NCBI GenBank assembly: GCA_015486785.1
Contig: WFQZ01000155.1
Span: 1-7,100, forward strand
Length of the DNA stretch: 7,100 nucleotides
Direction: 5' to 3'
Source of the DNA: Thermoflexales bacterium
GTDB taxonomy: Bacteria; Chloroflexota; Anaerolineae; B4-G1; SLSP01
The position numbers and the translations under genes were made by a program. The notes under the pieces were generated by a model. The model did not search any database. It saw nothing but the letters and a program-made list of their open reading frames with translations, and was not told the DNA's origin. Positions 1 to 5,313 of the stretch are shown piece after piece (position 1 is the first letter of the stretch; every line of letters begins with the position of its first letter).

Positions 1-749
1 AGGTCACTGCCGGGTTCTCCGGCGCGGACCTGGCGAACATCGTCAACGAGGCGGCTTTGCTGGCCGTGCGTCACGGGCACGAGAAGGTGAACGCGGCGGA
101 TTTCGATGCGGCCATCGAGCGGGTGGTGGCCGGTTTGCAGCGCAAGATGACCTTGCCGCCTGATTTGAAGAAGCGCGTGGCCTATCACGAAGGCGGGCAC
201 GCGCTGGTGGCGCAATTGCAGCCGCACACCGATCCCGTGCATAAAGTCAGCATCATCCCCACGGCCAAGGGGGCGTTGGGGTACACTTTGCAGATGCCCG
301 ACGAGGACACTTATCTGCTGACGGAGGAAGAACTCTTGGAGCGGCTGGCGGTGATGCTGGGCGGGCGGTCGGCGGAGCGCGTCATCTTTGAGGATACGTC
401 CACCGGGGCCGCGAATGACCTGGAACGGGCGACGGAGTTGGCGCGGCGGATGGTGACCGAATACGGGATGACCGAGGCTCTGGGGCCGGTGCGTTACCTC
501 ACGCCTGCCGGGTCGGGGTATCTGGGACAGACGGGACAAGTGCGTGCCGATCTCAGCCCGGAAACGGCGAAACTCATTGATCGGGAGACGCGCCGCATCG
601 TGGAGACCGCCGAATCCCGCGCCATAGCGTTGCTCAACGCGCACTTGCCCGCGCTGCACGAGATCGCACGCATTTTGCAGGAGCAAGAGGTGATCGGCGG
701 CGAGGTGATCCGGCAGTTGGCTGCACATCCGCCGGATGAGCAAGTGTAG
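1..749 (+). CDS. ftsH: ATP-dependent zinc metalloprotease FtsH, C-terminal part (5' end outside window)
   Basis: This is the last ~248 residues of a membrane-anchored AAA+ protease that unfolds and degrades membrane and unstable cytosolic proteins. The frame is open from base 3 to the TAG at 747-749 with no start needed in the window; the TTG at 57 is internal. The first visible residues (GFSGADLANIVNEAALLAVR) are the conserved helical end of the AAA module. They are followed by the peptidase domain with the zinc motif HEGGH (bases 186-200), which supplies two histidine ligands and the catalytic glutamate. The segment STGAANDLERAT carries the aspartate expected as third zinc ligand, and LGGRSAE and MVTEYGM are further family landmarks. 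The C-terminal helical part ends in a short acidic tail without an obvious extension. The transmembrane segments and Walker motifs lie upstream of the window. The next gene starts 121 bases later, and no U-tract terminator is visible between them. Identification is secure. Confidence 0.96.
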   Translation, partial: VTAGFSGADLANIVNEAALLAVRHGHEKVNAADFDAAIERVVAGLQRKMTLPPDLKKRVAYHEGGHALVAQLQPHTDPVHKVSIIPTAKGALGYTLQMPDEDTYLLTEEELLERLAVMLGGRSAERVIFEDTSTGAANDLERATELARRMVTEYGMTEALGPVRYLTPAGSGYLGQTGQVRADLSPETAKLIDRETRRIVETAESRAIALLNAHLPALHEIARILQEQEVIGGEVIRQLAAHPPDEQV

Positions 750-781
750 TTTTGTGGTATCATCGCTTTGATGCTTGATAG

Positions 782-830
782 AGAGGCGCAGAGTGTGGAG
801 ATCAGCTTTCTCCGCGTGCTCTGCGCCTCT
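782..830. repeat. Long imperfect stem-loop between ftsH and ugd, possibly a dispersed intergenic palindrome
   Basis: A perfect 12-bp inverted repeat, AGAGGCGCAGAG (782-793) and CTCTGCGCCTCT (819-830), encloses 25 bases. Inside it a second 5-bp stem (797-801 with 809-813) can form, giving one extended hairpin. It starts 32 bases after the ftsH stop and ends 30 bases before the ugd ribosome binding site. No T-run follows the 3' arm, so it is not a canonical intrinsic terminator. It could stabilise or process a readthrough ftsH-ugd transcript, or act in the ugd leader. The CTCTGCGCCTCTTGCGG wording resembles palindromic repeats scattered between genes in several bacterial phyla; that is recollection, not a search. 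The structure is certain, the role is not. Confidence 0.6.
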
Positions 831-859
831 TGCGGCCAATGTTACCTTTTCAAAATCTA

Positions 860-865
860 AAGGAG
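860..865 (+). promoter_or_regulatory. Ribosome binding site that fixes the ugd start
   Basis: AAGGAG lies 5 bases before the ATG at 871. It selects this ATG over the in-frame TTG at 775, whose extra 32 codons would run through the stem-loop at 782-830 and have no counterpart in the nucleotide-sugar dehydrogenase family. Confidence 0.8.
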
Positions 866-870
866 TGCAA

Positions 871-2190
871 ATGAGACACATTACCATTGTTGGAGTGGGA
901 TACGTCGGATTGGTGAGCGGGGCGTGTTTTGCCGATCTGGGCAACGATGTAACTTGCCTGGACATCAGCGAAGAGCGCATTGAGAATCTCAAGCAGGGCA
1001 TTATGCCCATCTACGAGATTGGATTGGAAGAATTGGTGGAGCGGAACGTCAAAGCCGGACGATTGCACTTCACCACTTCTTATGAGGAGGCGATCAAGGA
1101 TGCCGAATTCGTGTTCATCGCCGTGGGGACGCCTTCCGATGTGGATGGGCAAGCCGATCTGCGCTACGTGCGTATGGCGGCTGAGTCCATCGCCGATGTG
1201 ATGGATCACCCGCTCATCGTGGTCAACAAGTCCACCGTGCCGGTGGGCACCGGGGATTGGGTCGCCAATGTGATCCGCAACCGCCGCCCGGACGTGCCGC
1301 AATTCTCGGTCGTTTCGTGCCCGGAGTTCCTGCGGGAGGGCACCGCGATCCGCGACTTTATGCACCCCGATCGCACGGTGCTCGGCTCCACGGATCGGGA
1401 GGCGGCGGAGCAAGTGGCTCAAATCCATCTGCCGCTGCGCAGCACGATTATGATCACCGATCTGCGCACCGCCGAGATGATCAAGTATGCTTCTAATGCC
1501 TTCCTGGCGGCCAAGATTTCCTTCATCAACGAGATCGCCAATATCTGCGAGGCTCTGGGGGCGGACGTGAAGGAAGTGTCTTACGGGATGGGTCTGGATA
1601 AGCGCATCGGGCATTCGTTCCTCAACGCCGGAATCGGGTGGGGCGGTTCGTGCTTCCCCAAGGATGTGAAGGCGCTGGCTTATATGGCGGAGGTCGAGGG
1701 GCGTAACCCGCATTTGCTCCACGCGGTGATGGATATTAACAGCGATCAACGCCGTGCCCCGATCCGTAAGGTCAAGGAGCTGCTGGGGGACGATTTGCAC
1801 GGGATGACGGTGGGGCTGTTGGGGCTGGCGTTCAAGCCCGGCACGGACGATATGCGGGACGCGCCTTCCATTGACATCGCCCATCACTTGATGCAGGCCG
1901 GCGCGCATGTACGGGCCTTCGACCCGGTGGCTATGCCTACCGCGCAGCCCATTTTGCCCGAAGTGGAGTTGGTGGACGGGGTGGAGGCTTTGGCCGACGG
2001 CGCGGACGCGCTGATCCTCGTCACCGAGTGGAACGAGTTTAAGAATCTGGACCTGGCCCGGCTTAAATCGCTGATGCGGCACGCGGTGTTGATCGACGGG
2101 CGCAACGTCTACGATCCGGCCTTCGTCCGCGAGCAGGGATTCCAGTATCGCGGCATCGGTCGCGGCACCAATGGCGAGGGCGTTCATTAG
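871..2190 (+). CDS. ugd: UDP-glucose 6-dehydrogenase (UDP-glucose/GDP-mannose dehydrogenase family)
   Basis: Cytosolic enzyme, 439 residues, predicted to oxidise UDP-glucose to UDP-glucuronate with two NAD+, feeding exopolysaccharide or envelope glycan synthesis. The N-terminal Rossmann domain opens at residue 3 with ITIVGVGYVG (glycine motif 8-13), and an acidic residue follows the second strand (D31), as expected for NAD binding. Further family landmarks are GTP (86-88), STVPVGT (121-127), CPEFLREGTA (150-159) and the central helix MIKYASNAFLAAKISFINE (203-221), with K205 and N209. The catalytic cysteine is C261 in GGSCFPKD, with D265 nearby. The C-terminal UDP-binding domain has GLAFKPGTDDMRDAPS (318-333). 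Length and motifs are complete. The start is set by AAGGAG at 860-865. The gene ends in its own strong terminator, so it is a separate unit from the sugar locus downstream. GDP-mannose or UDP-ManNAc dehydrogenases share the fold, but the motif wording fits UDP-glucose best. Confidence 0.93.
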   Translation: MRHITIVGVGYVGLVSGACFADLGNDVTCLDISEERIENLKQGIMPIYEIGLEELVERNVKAGRLHFTTSYEEAIKDAEFVFIAVGTPSDVDGQADLRYVRMAAESIADVMDHPLIVVNKSTVPVGTGDWVANVIRNRRPDVPQFSVVSCPEFLREGTAIRDFMHPDRTVLGSTDREAAEQVAQIHLPLRSTIMITDLRTAEMIKYASNAFLAAKISFINEIANICEALGADVKEVSYGMGLDKRIGHSFLNAGIGWGGSCFPKDVKALAYMAEVEGRNPHLLHAVMDINSDQRRAPIRKVKELLGDDLHGMTVGLLGLAFKPGTDDMRDAPSIDIAHHLMQAGAHVRAFDPVAMPTAQPILPEVELVDGVEALADGADALILVTEWNEFKNLDLARLKSLMRHAVLIDGRNVYDPAFVREQGFQYRGIGRGTNGEGVH

Positions 2191-2207
2191 CGCGTGAGGC
2201 GCGGAAT

Positions 2208-2236
2208 AAGGCCGAGGGATTCCCTCGGCCTTTTTT
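2208..2236 (+). terminator. Rho-independent terminator of ugd
   Basis: GGCCGAGGG (2210-2218) pairs perfectly with CCCTCGGCC (2222-2230) around a 3-base loop and is followed directly by six T (2231-2236); two A-T pairs could extend the base. It lies 18 bases after the ugd stop codon. It insulates the sugar-uptake locus from upstream transcription. Confidence 0.95.
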
Positions 2237-2248
2237 GTTGCCTGTCCC

Positions 2249-2276
2249 TTGACGGAATTTGGCATCTGAATATAAT
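2249..2276 (+). promoter_or_regulatory. Near-consensus sigma-70-type promoter for the GntR-SBP gene
   Basis: TTGACG (2249-2254, 5 of 6 to the -35 consensus) and TATAAT (2271-2276, 6 of 6) are separated by 16 bases in an AT-rich island directly after the ugd terminator. A transcript would start near 2283, giving a leader of about 40 bases before the GTG at 2322. It probably drives the regulator, and perhaps the transporter genes beyond it, since no terminator is seen after the regulator. Confidence 0.8.
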
Positions 2277-2304
2277 GTTATGAGAATATGACAAACCTAG
2301 TGCC

Positions 2305-2311
2305 GGAAAGG
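2305..2311 (+). promoter_or_regulatory. Ribosome binding site for the GntR-SBP gene (GTG start)
   Basis: GGAAAGG lies 10 bases before the GTG at 2322. This supports GTG as the start, and the resulting N-terminus MIDRNAPTPLYYQL is exactly where GntR winged-helix proteins normally begin. Confidence 0.65.
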
Positions 2312-2319
2312 TTGGCTAT

Positions 2320-2332
2320 CGGTGATTGACCG
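2320..2332. promoter_or_regulatory. Small palindrome over the regulator start codon, possible autoregulatory operator
   Basis: CGGT-GATTG-ACCG is a short inverted repeat with 4-base arms and a 5-base spacer that overlaps the GTG start. GntR-family dimers bind short palindromes, often with GT and AC half-sites, near their own promoters. The arms are short enough to arise by chance, so this is only a candidate. Confidence 0.2.
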
Positions 2333-3794
2333 CAATGCCCCAACACCCTTGTACTATCAGTTGAAGCAACTCCTCAAGCACCTGATCCAGAAAGGGGATT
2401 TGCGCCCTGGGGACCGCCTCCCCACGGAGCAAGAACTCTGTGCCCGTTACGACATCAGCCGCGCTCCGGTGCGCCAAGCTCTGGCGGAGCTGGTGCGCGA
2501 AGGTTATATCACCCGCCGGGCCGGCGTGGGGACGTTTGTCGCCACCGGAGCGCAGAAGCTGCACGTTCAAAAGACCCCTTTCCGCCTGCTGGCGAATGAT
2601 GTGCGTTGGATTTCCTGGCTGGAGCACACGATTCAGCATTGGAACGGCTTGCATCCCGGCCATCAGGTGAAATTGGAGATTGAGATGCCGGATCGTGCGG
2701 CTTTCCATCGGACGCTGCGGGATGCTGCGGTGCAGGGCAAGGCTCACGATATGGTGACGGTGGATTATGTCTGGCTGAACGGGTACGCGCGGTCTTCTTA
2801 CCTGTTTCCCTTCGACGAGCTGGATCGCGATTGGACGGCGGAGTTGGTCGCCTCGCTGGAGCCACCGGTGCGCCAAAATCATCTGGTGGAAGGCAAGTTG
2901 TTCGGCTTCCCGATGCAGGCGGATGTCACCGGGTTGTGGTATCGGCGGGATTGGTTCGAGGCTGCCGGATTGACGCCGCCTACAACGTGGGATGAGCTGC
3001 GGGCTTTGCTGGCTCAGCTTGACCGCCCGGAACTGCGGGCGCGATTTGGGTATCAAGCTCCGCTGGCGTTCCCCGGCGGCACCGTCGCCGGAGAGGCCAC
3101 GGTCAACATCTTGCTGCCGTTCATCTGGAACGCCGGCGGGTGCATTTTGGATGAGCAAGGCCGCCCCGCGCTCAACGATCCGGCGGTCATTCGCGCCTTG
3201 TACTTTTTACAGTCCATCACCTTTGAACAACCCTACGTGCTCCCGGCATCACGGGCCTATCACTGGTGGGACGCGCCCCGCGCGTTGGCTTATGGTCACT
3301 TGCCGATGATCTTGGGCGGCACTTACGAATGGCCCACCATCTGCGAGGCTTCGAACTGGGAAACGGAAGATGCCTTGCTCAATCACCTGGGCTTTGTGCC
3401 GATGCCGCGCCCTTCCCGCGAGATGCCGGCTTTCGCTTCCTTGGGCGGGACTTCGTGGGGCATCTTGCACCAATCCCGACTCAAGGACTTGAGCTTGGAC
3501 CTGATGAAGCTGTCGGTCTCGTCTGAATGGAATGCGACCTTTTACGAGGAAACGTTGCAAATCTCGCCGTTCCGCGCACTCAACCAACAGCTCAAAGAGC
3601 GGCATCCCTGGTTGCAAACGGTGATCCCGTTGATTGACATTGCCCGCCCACGCCCGATGCTCAAGCAGTACGTGCGGCTATCGCTCTTCCTGCAACAGAT
3701 GTTCGAGCAAATTCTCTGGGAGGGCGCGCCGGTGGAGAAACTCGTCTCGCAGACGGCGAGTTACCTAAACCTATTCATCGTCAGGCATGGCTAA
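2322..3794 (+). CDS. GntR-family DNA-binding domain fused to a sugar solute-binding-protein-type sensor domain
   Basis: A 490-residue protein, predicted cytoplasmic because it has no signal peptide or lipobox. Residues 1-75 form a GntR winged helix-turn-helix: PLYYQLKQLLKHLI, GDLRPGDRLPTEQELC, recognition helix SRAPVRQALAELVREG, and wing ITRRAGVGTFVA. After a linker of about 15 residues, residues ~95-485 resemble an ABC-transporter solute-binding protein (SBP_bac_1/8 type) instead of the UTRA or FadR ligand domain. The visible matches to the lipoprotein at 3898-5253 are HPGHQVKLE with HPNVTVKVL, VEGKLFGFP with VDGKLIGIP, LWYRRDWF with LYYRTDLL, PPTTWDEL with PPKTWDEL, and SLGGTSWGI with TLGGWQLAV. 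The likely role is a sugar-responsive regulator of the adjacent transporter. It starts at GTG behind a strong promoter, and the SBP gene follows after 103 bases. Each half is securely recognised. Effector, operator and sign of regulation (repressor or activator) are inference. Confidence 0.88.
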   Translation: MIDRNAPTPLYYQLKQLLKHLIQKGDLRPGDRLPTEQELCARYDISRAPVRQALAELVREGYITRRAGVGTFVATGAQKLHVQKTPFRLLANDVRWISWLEHTIQHWNGLHPGHQVKLEIEMPDRAAFHRTLRDAAVQGKAHDMVTVDYVWLNGYARSSYLFPFDELDRDWTAELVASLEPPVRQNHLVEGKLFGFPMQADVTGLWYRRDWFEAAGLTPPTTWDELRALLAQLDRPELRARFGYQAPLAFPGGTVAGEATVNILLPFIWNAGGCILDEQGRPALNDPAVIRALYFLQSITFEQPYVLPASRAYHWWDAPRALAYGHLPMILGGTYEWPTICEASNWETEDALLNHLGFVPMPRPSREMPAFASLGGTSWGILHQSRLKDLSLDLMKLSVSSEWNATFYEETLQISPFRALNQQLKERHPWLQTVIPLIDIARPRPMLKQYVRLSLFLQQMFEQILWEGAPVEKLVSQTASYLNLFIVRHG

Positions 3795-3810
3795 ATCTGC
3801 CTTTTAACAA

Positions 3811-3831
3811 GCAAAGGAGGTGCGCAAAGGA
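3811..3831 (+). repeat. 8-bp direct repeat GCAAAGGA, 13-bp period, containing an orphan Shine-Dalgarno sequence
   Basis: GCAAAGGA occurs at 3811-3818 and again at 3824-3831. The first copy is part of AAAGGAGGT (3813-3821), a perfect 9-base complement of the usual 16S rRNA 3' end. No ATG, GTG or TTG sits at a workable distance behind it; the GTG at 3820 overlaps it and yields only 15 codons. It may be a regulator site, a ribosome standby site for the SBP gene 76 bases downstream, or a remnant. Confidence 0.35.
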
Positions 3832-3848
3832 CGAAACCAAAAGGTAAG

Positions 3849-3877
3849 TTTCAACACTGGATTTTAATCTTTACAAT
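3849..3877 (+). promoter_or_regulatory. Weak candidate promoter upstream of the solute-binding protein gene
   Basis: TACAAT (3872-3877, 5 of 6 to the -10 consensus) has TTTCAA (3849-3854, 3 of 6) 17 bases upstream, in the AT-rich stretch 3840-3885 that stands out from the GC-rich surroundings. The predicted start would fall almost on the ribosome binding site, which counts against it. An activator-dependent or alternative -10 (TTTAAT, 3863-3868) is possible. Readthrough from the promoter at 2249-2276 could serve the gene instead. Confidence 0.25.
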
Positions 3878-3882
3878 CTTTA
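3866..3882 (+). repeat. Tandem 8-bp direct repeat AATCTTTA, 9-bp period
   Basis: AATCTTTA at 3866-3873 and 3875-3882, separated by one base, overlaps the candidate -10 region and lies just before the ribosome binding site of the solute-binding protein gene. A tandem operator for the neighbouring regulator would fit its position, but nothing similar was found at the regulator's own promoter. Confidence 0.3.
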
Positions 3883-3885
3883 GCG

Positions 3886-3891
3886 AGGAGG
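3886..3891 (+). promoter_or_regulatory. Ribosome binding site of the solute-binding protein gene
   Basis: AGGAGG lies 6 bases before the ATG at 3898. It is a strong, optimally spaced site, consistent with the high expression expected of a binding protein, and it confirms the start that gives a proper signal peptide. Confidence 0.9.
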
Positions 3892-3897
3892 ATTTAG

Positions 3898-5253
3898 ATG
3901 AAACGCTGGAATTTGATTTTGGCTTTGCTGTTGATTACTTCCATGTTGCTGAGTGCTTGCGGGAAACCTACTCCCACGGCAACCCCGGCCCCGGCCACGG
4001 AGGAAGCAACCACGGCCCCGGCCACTGAAGAAAAGGTAACGGTCACCATCGCCGCCGGTGCGGTGGGACAGGAGTTGGAGTTGGCGAAGGCCGCTGCGCA
4101 GCGGTACATGGACAAGCACCCCAATGTCACCGTCAAGGTGCTGGATACGCCGGACCTGGTGCAGGATCGGCTGGGCTTGTACTTGCAGTTCTTCCAAGCG
4201 AAGTCTTCTGAGGTGGACATCTACCAGATTGACGTGATCTGGCCCGGTGACTTGGCAGAGCACTTCGTGGATTTGTACCAGTACCCCGGCGCGAAGGAAC
4301 TGGCGGCGCAGAACTTCCCCGCCATCATCAAGAACAACACTGTGGATGGCAAGCTCATCGGCATCCCGTGGTTCACCGACGCCGGATTGCTCTACTATCG
4401 CACCGACCTGTTGAAGAAGTACGGCTACGATGCGCCGCCCAAGACCTGGGATGAGCTTCACGATATGGCGAAGAAGATTCAGGACGGCGAGCGAGCTGCC
4501 GGCAACCAGGACTTCTGGGGTTATGTGTGGCAGGGGAACGCCTACGAAGGTTTGACCTGTGACGCGCTGGAGTGGATCGACTCCAACGGCGGTGGCACCA
4601 TCGTCAGCCCCGACAAGAAGATCACCATCAACAACAAATACGCCGCCGAGGCTCTGGATATGGCCGCCGGCTGGGTGGGGACGATCTCGCCCGAAGGTGT
4701 GCTCGGCTTCGCGGAGGAGGATGCCCGCAATATGTGGCAGGCCGGAAACGCGGCCTTCATGCGCAACTGGCCTTACGCTTACAGCTTGGGCAACGCCGAT
4801 GACAGCGCGGTCAAGGGCAAGTTTGACGTGGTCCCGCTGCCCGCCGGTCGCGCCGGACACGGTGCGGCGACGCTGGGCGGCTGGCAATTGGCCGTTTCCA
4901 AGTACAGCAAGCACCCAGATGTGGCGGCTGACGTGGCCTTGTTCCTGGCCTCCCCGGAGGAGCAGAAGATTCGCGCCATCCAGGGCAGCTTGAACCCCAC
5001 CGTGATGAGTCTCTACCAGGACCCGGACGTGCTCAAGGCCGTGCCGTTCTTCGGCAGCCTCTATGATGTGTTCACCAATGCCGTGGCGCGACCGTCCACG
5101 GCTACCGCCCCCAAGTACAACGACGTTTCTACGCTCTTCTTCAAGGCGGTGCATTCCGTGCTTTCCGGTGATACCGATGCCCAAACGGCAATGGAAGAGC
5201 TGGAACTCGATCTGCAAGACCTCTTGGGCTACGAATCCGCGACCCCAGAGTAG
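3898..5253 (+). CDS. Extracellular sugar-binding lipoprotein of an ABC transporter (family 1 solute-binding protein)
   Basis: A 451-residue secreted, lipid-anchored receptor that should capture a sugar and deliver it to the permeases encoded next. Residues 1-20 form a lipoprotein signal peptide (MKRWN, then a hydrophobic core) ending in the lipobox LSAC, with lipidation expected at C21. A Thr/Ala/Pro/Glu-rich linker (residues ~23-45) contains PATEE twice, 9 residues apart, and tethers the binding domain (~46-445). Landmarks of the two-lobed fold are HPNVTVKVLDTP, DIYQIDVIWPGDLAEHFVDLY, VDGKLIGIPWFTDAGLLYYR, PPKTWDELHDM, the hinge-side stretch MWQAGNAAFMRNWPYAY, FDVVPLPAG, TLGGWQLAVSK and LFLASPEEQK. 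The wording around DVIWPGDLAE resembles trehalose/maltose-type binding proteins, so an alpha-glucoside ligand is plausible but uncertain. It follows the GntR-SBP gene and is separated from the permeases by a strong stem-loop. Confidence 0.93.
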   Translation: MKRWNLILALLLITSMLLSACGKPTPTATPAPATEEATTAPATEEKVTVTIAAGAVGQELELAKAAAQRYMDKHPNVTVKVLDTPDLVQDRLGLYLQFFQAKSSEVDIYQIDVIWPGDLAEHFVDLYQYPGAKELAAQNFPAIIKNNTVDGKLIGIPWFTDAGLLYYRTDLLKKYGYDAPPKTWDELHDMAKKIQDGERAAGNQDFWGYVWQGNAYEGLTCDALEWIDSNGGGTIVSPDKKITINNKYAAEALDMAAGWVGTISPEGVLGFAEEDARNMWQAGNAAFMRNWPYAYSLGNADDSAVKGKFDVVPLPAGRAGHGAATLGGWQLAVSKYSKHPDVAADVALFLASPEEQKIRAIQGSLNPTVMSLYQDPDVLKAVPFFGSLYDVFTNAVARPSTATAPKYNDVSTLFFKAVHSVLSGDTDAQTAMEELELDLQDLLGYESATPE

Positions 5254-5262
5254 TCTTATCTG

Positions 5263-5301
5263 CTCTCCGGCGGAGGTGCTCCCTCCGCCGGAGAGGCTTT
5301 T
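5263..5301 (+). terminator. Intercistronic stem-loop between binding protein and permease genes (partial terminator or mRNA stabiliser)
   Basis: A perfect 14-bp stem, CTCTCCGGCGGAGG (5263-5276) with CCTCCGCCGGAGAG (5282-5295), closes a 5-base loop and is followed by GC and four T (5298-5301). It starts 9 bases after the stop codon and ends before the permease ribosome binding site GGGAG (5303-5307). The short T-run suggests incomplete termination or protection of the upstream mRNA from 3' exonucleases. Either would produce more binding protein than permease, as known for malE-malF-type operons. Confidence 0.75.
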
Positions 5302-5313
5302 CGGGAGTGTGCT

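Noticed and set aside
752..780. Possible promoter TTGTGG / TTGATA upstream of ugd
   Set aside because: Only three of six matches at the -35 position and two of six at the -10 position, too weak to call even though the 17-base spacing is right.
775..870. TTG at 775 as an alternative start of ugd
   Set aside because: It would add 32 residues encoded by the palindrome region with no family counterpart, whereas the ATG at 871 has a good ribosome binding site and begins directly at the Rossmann strand.
850..2265. Open minus-strand frame of 471 codons opposite ugd
   Set aside because: It lies almost entirely antisense to a gene with complete catalytic motifs. Its composition (rich in His, Arg, Gln, Gly) shows no recognisable domain, as expected for the shadow of a GC-rich coding frame.
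2316..3158. Open minus-strand frame of 280 codons opposite the GntR-SBP gene
   Set aside because: It overlaps the winged-helix and SBP coding region and runs into the start codon area. Nothing in its translation looks like a protein family.
3820..3867. 15-codon GTG mini-ORF behind the strong Shine-Dalgarno sequence, considered as a leader peptide
   Set aside because: The GTG overlaps the Shine-Dalgarno sequence itself, so it cannot be initiated from it. No codon bias or hairpin pair typical of an attenuator was seen.
3791..3897. CTAAATC (3791-3797) and GATTTAG (3891-3897) inverted repeat flanking the intergenic segment
   Set aside because: Seven bases separated by more than 90, partly formed by the stop codon and the ribosome binding spacer; probably chance, with no sign of insertion-element ends or target duplication.
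3880..5217. Open minus-strand frame of 445 codons opposite the solute-binding protein gene
   Set aside because: It is a shadow of the well-supported lipoprotein gene, with low-complexity and frame-shadow composition and no recognisable domain.
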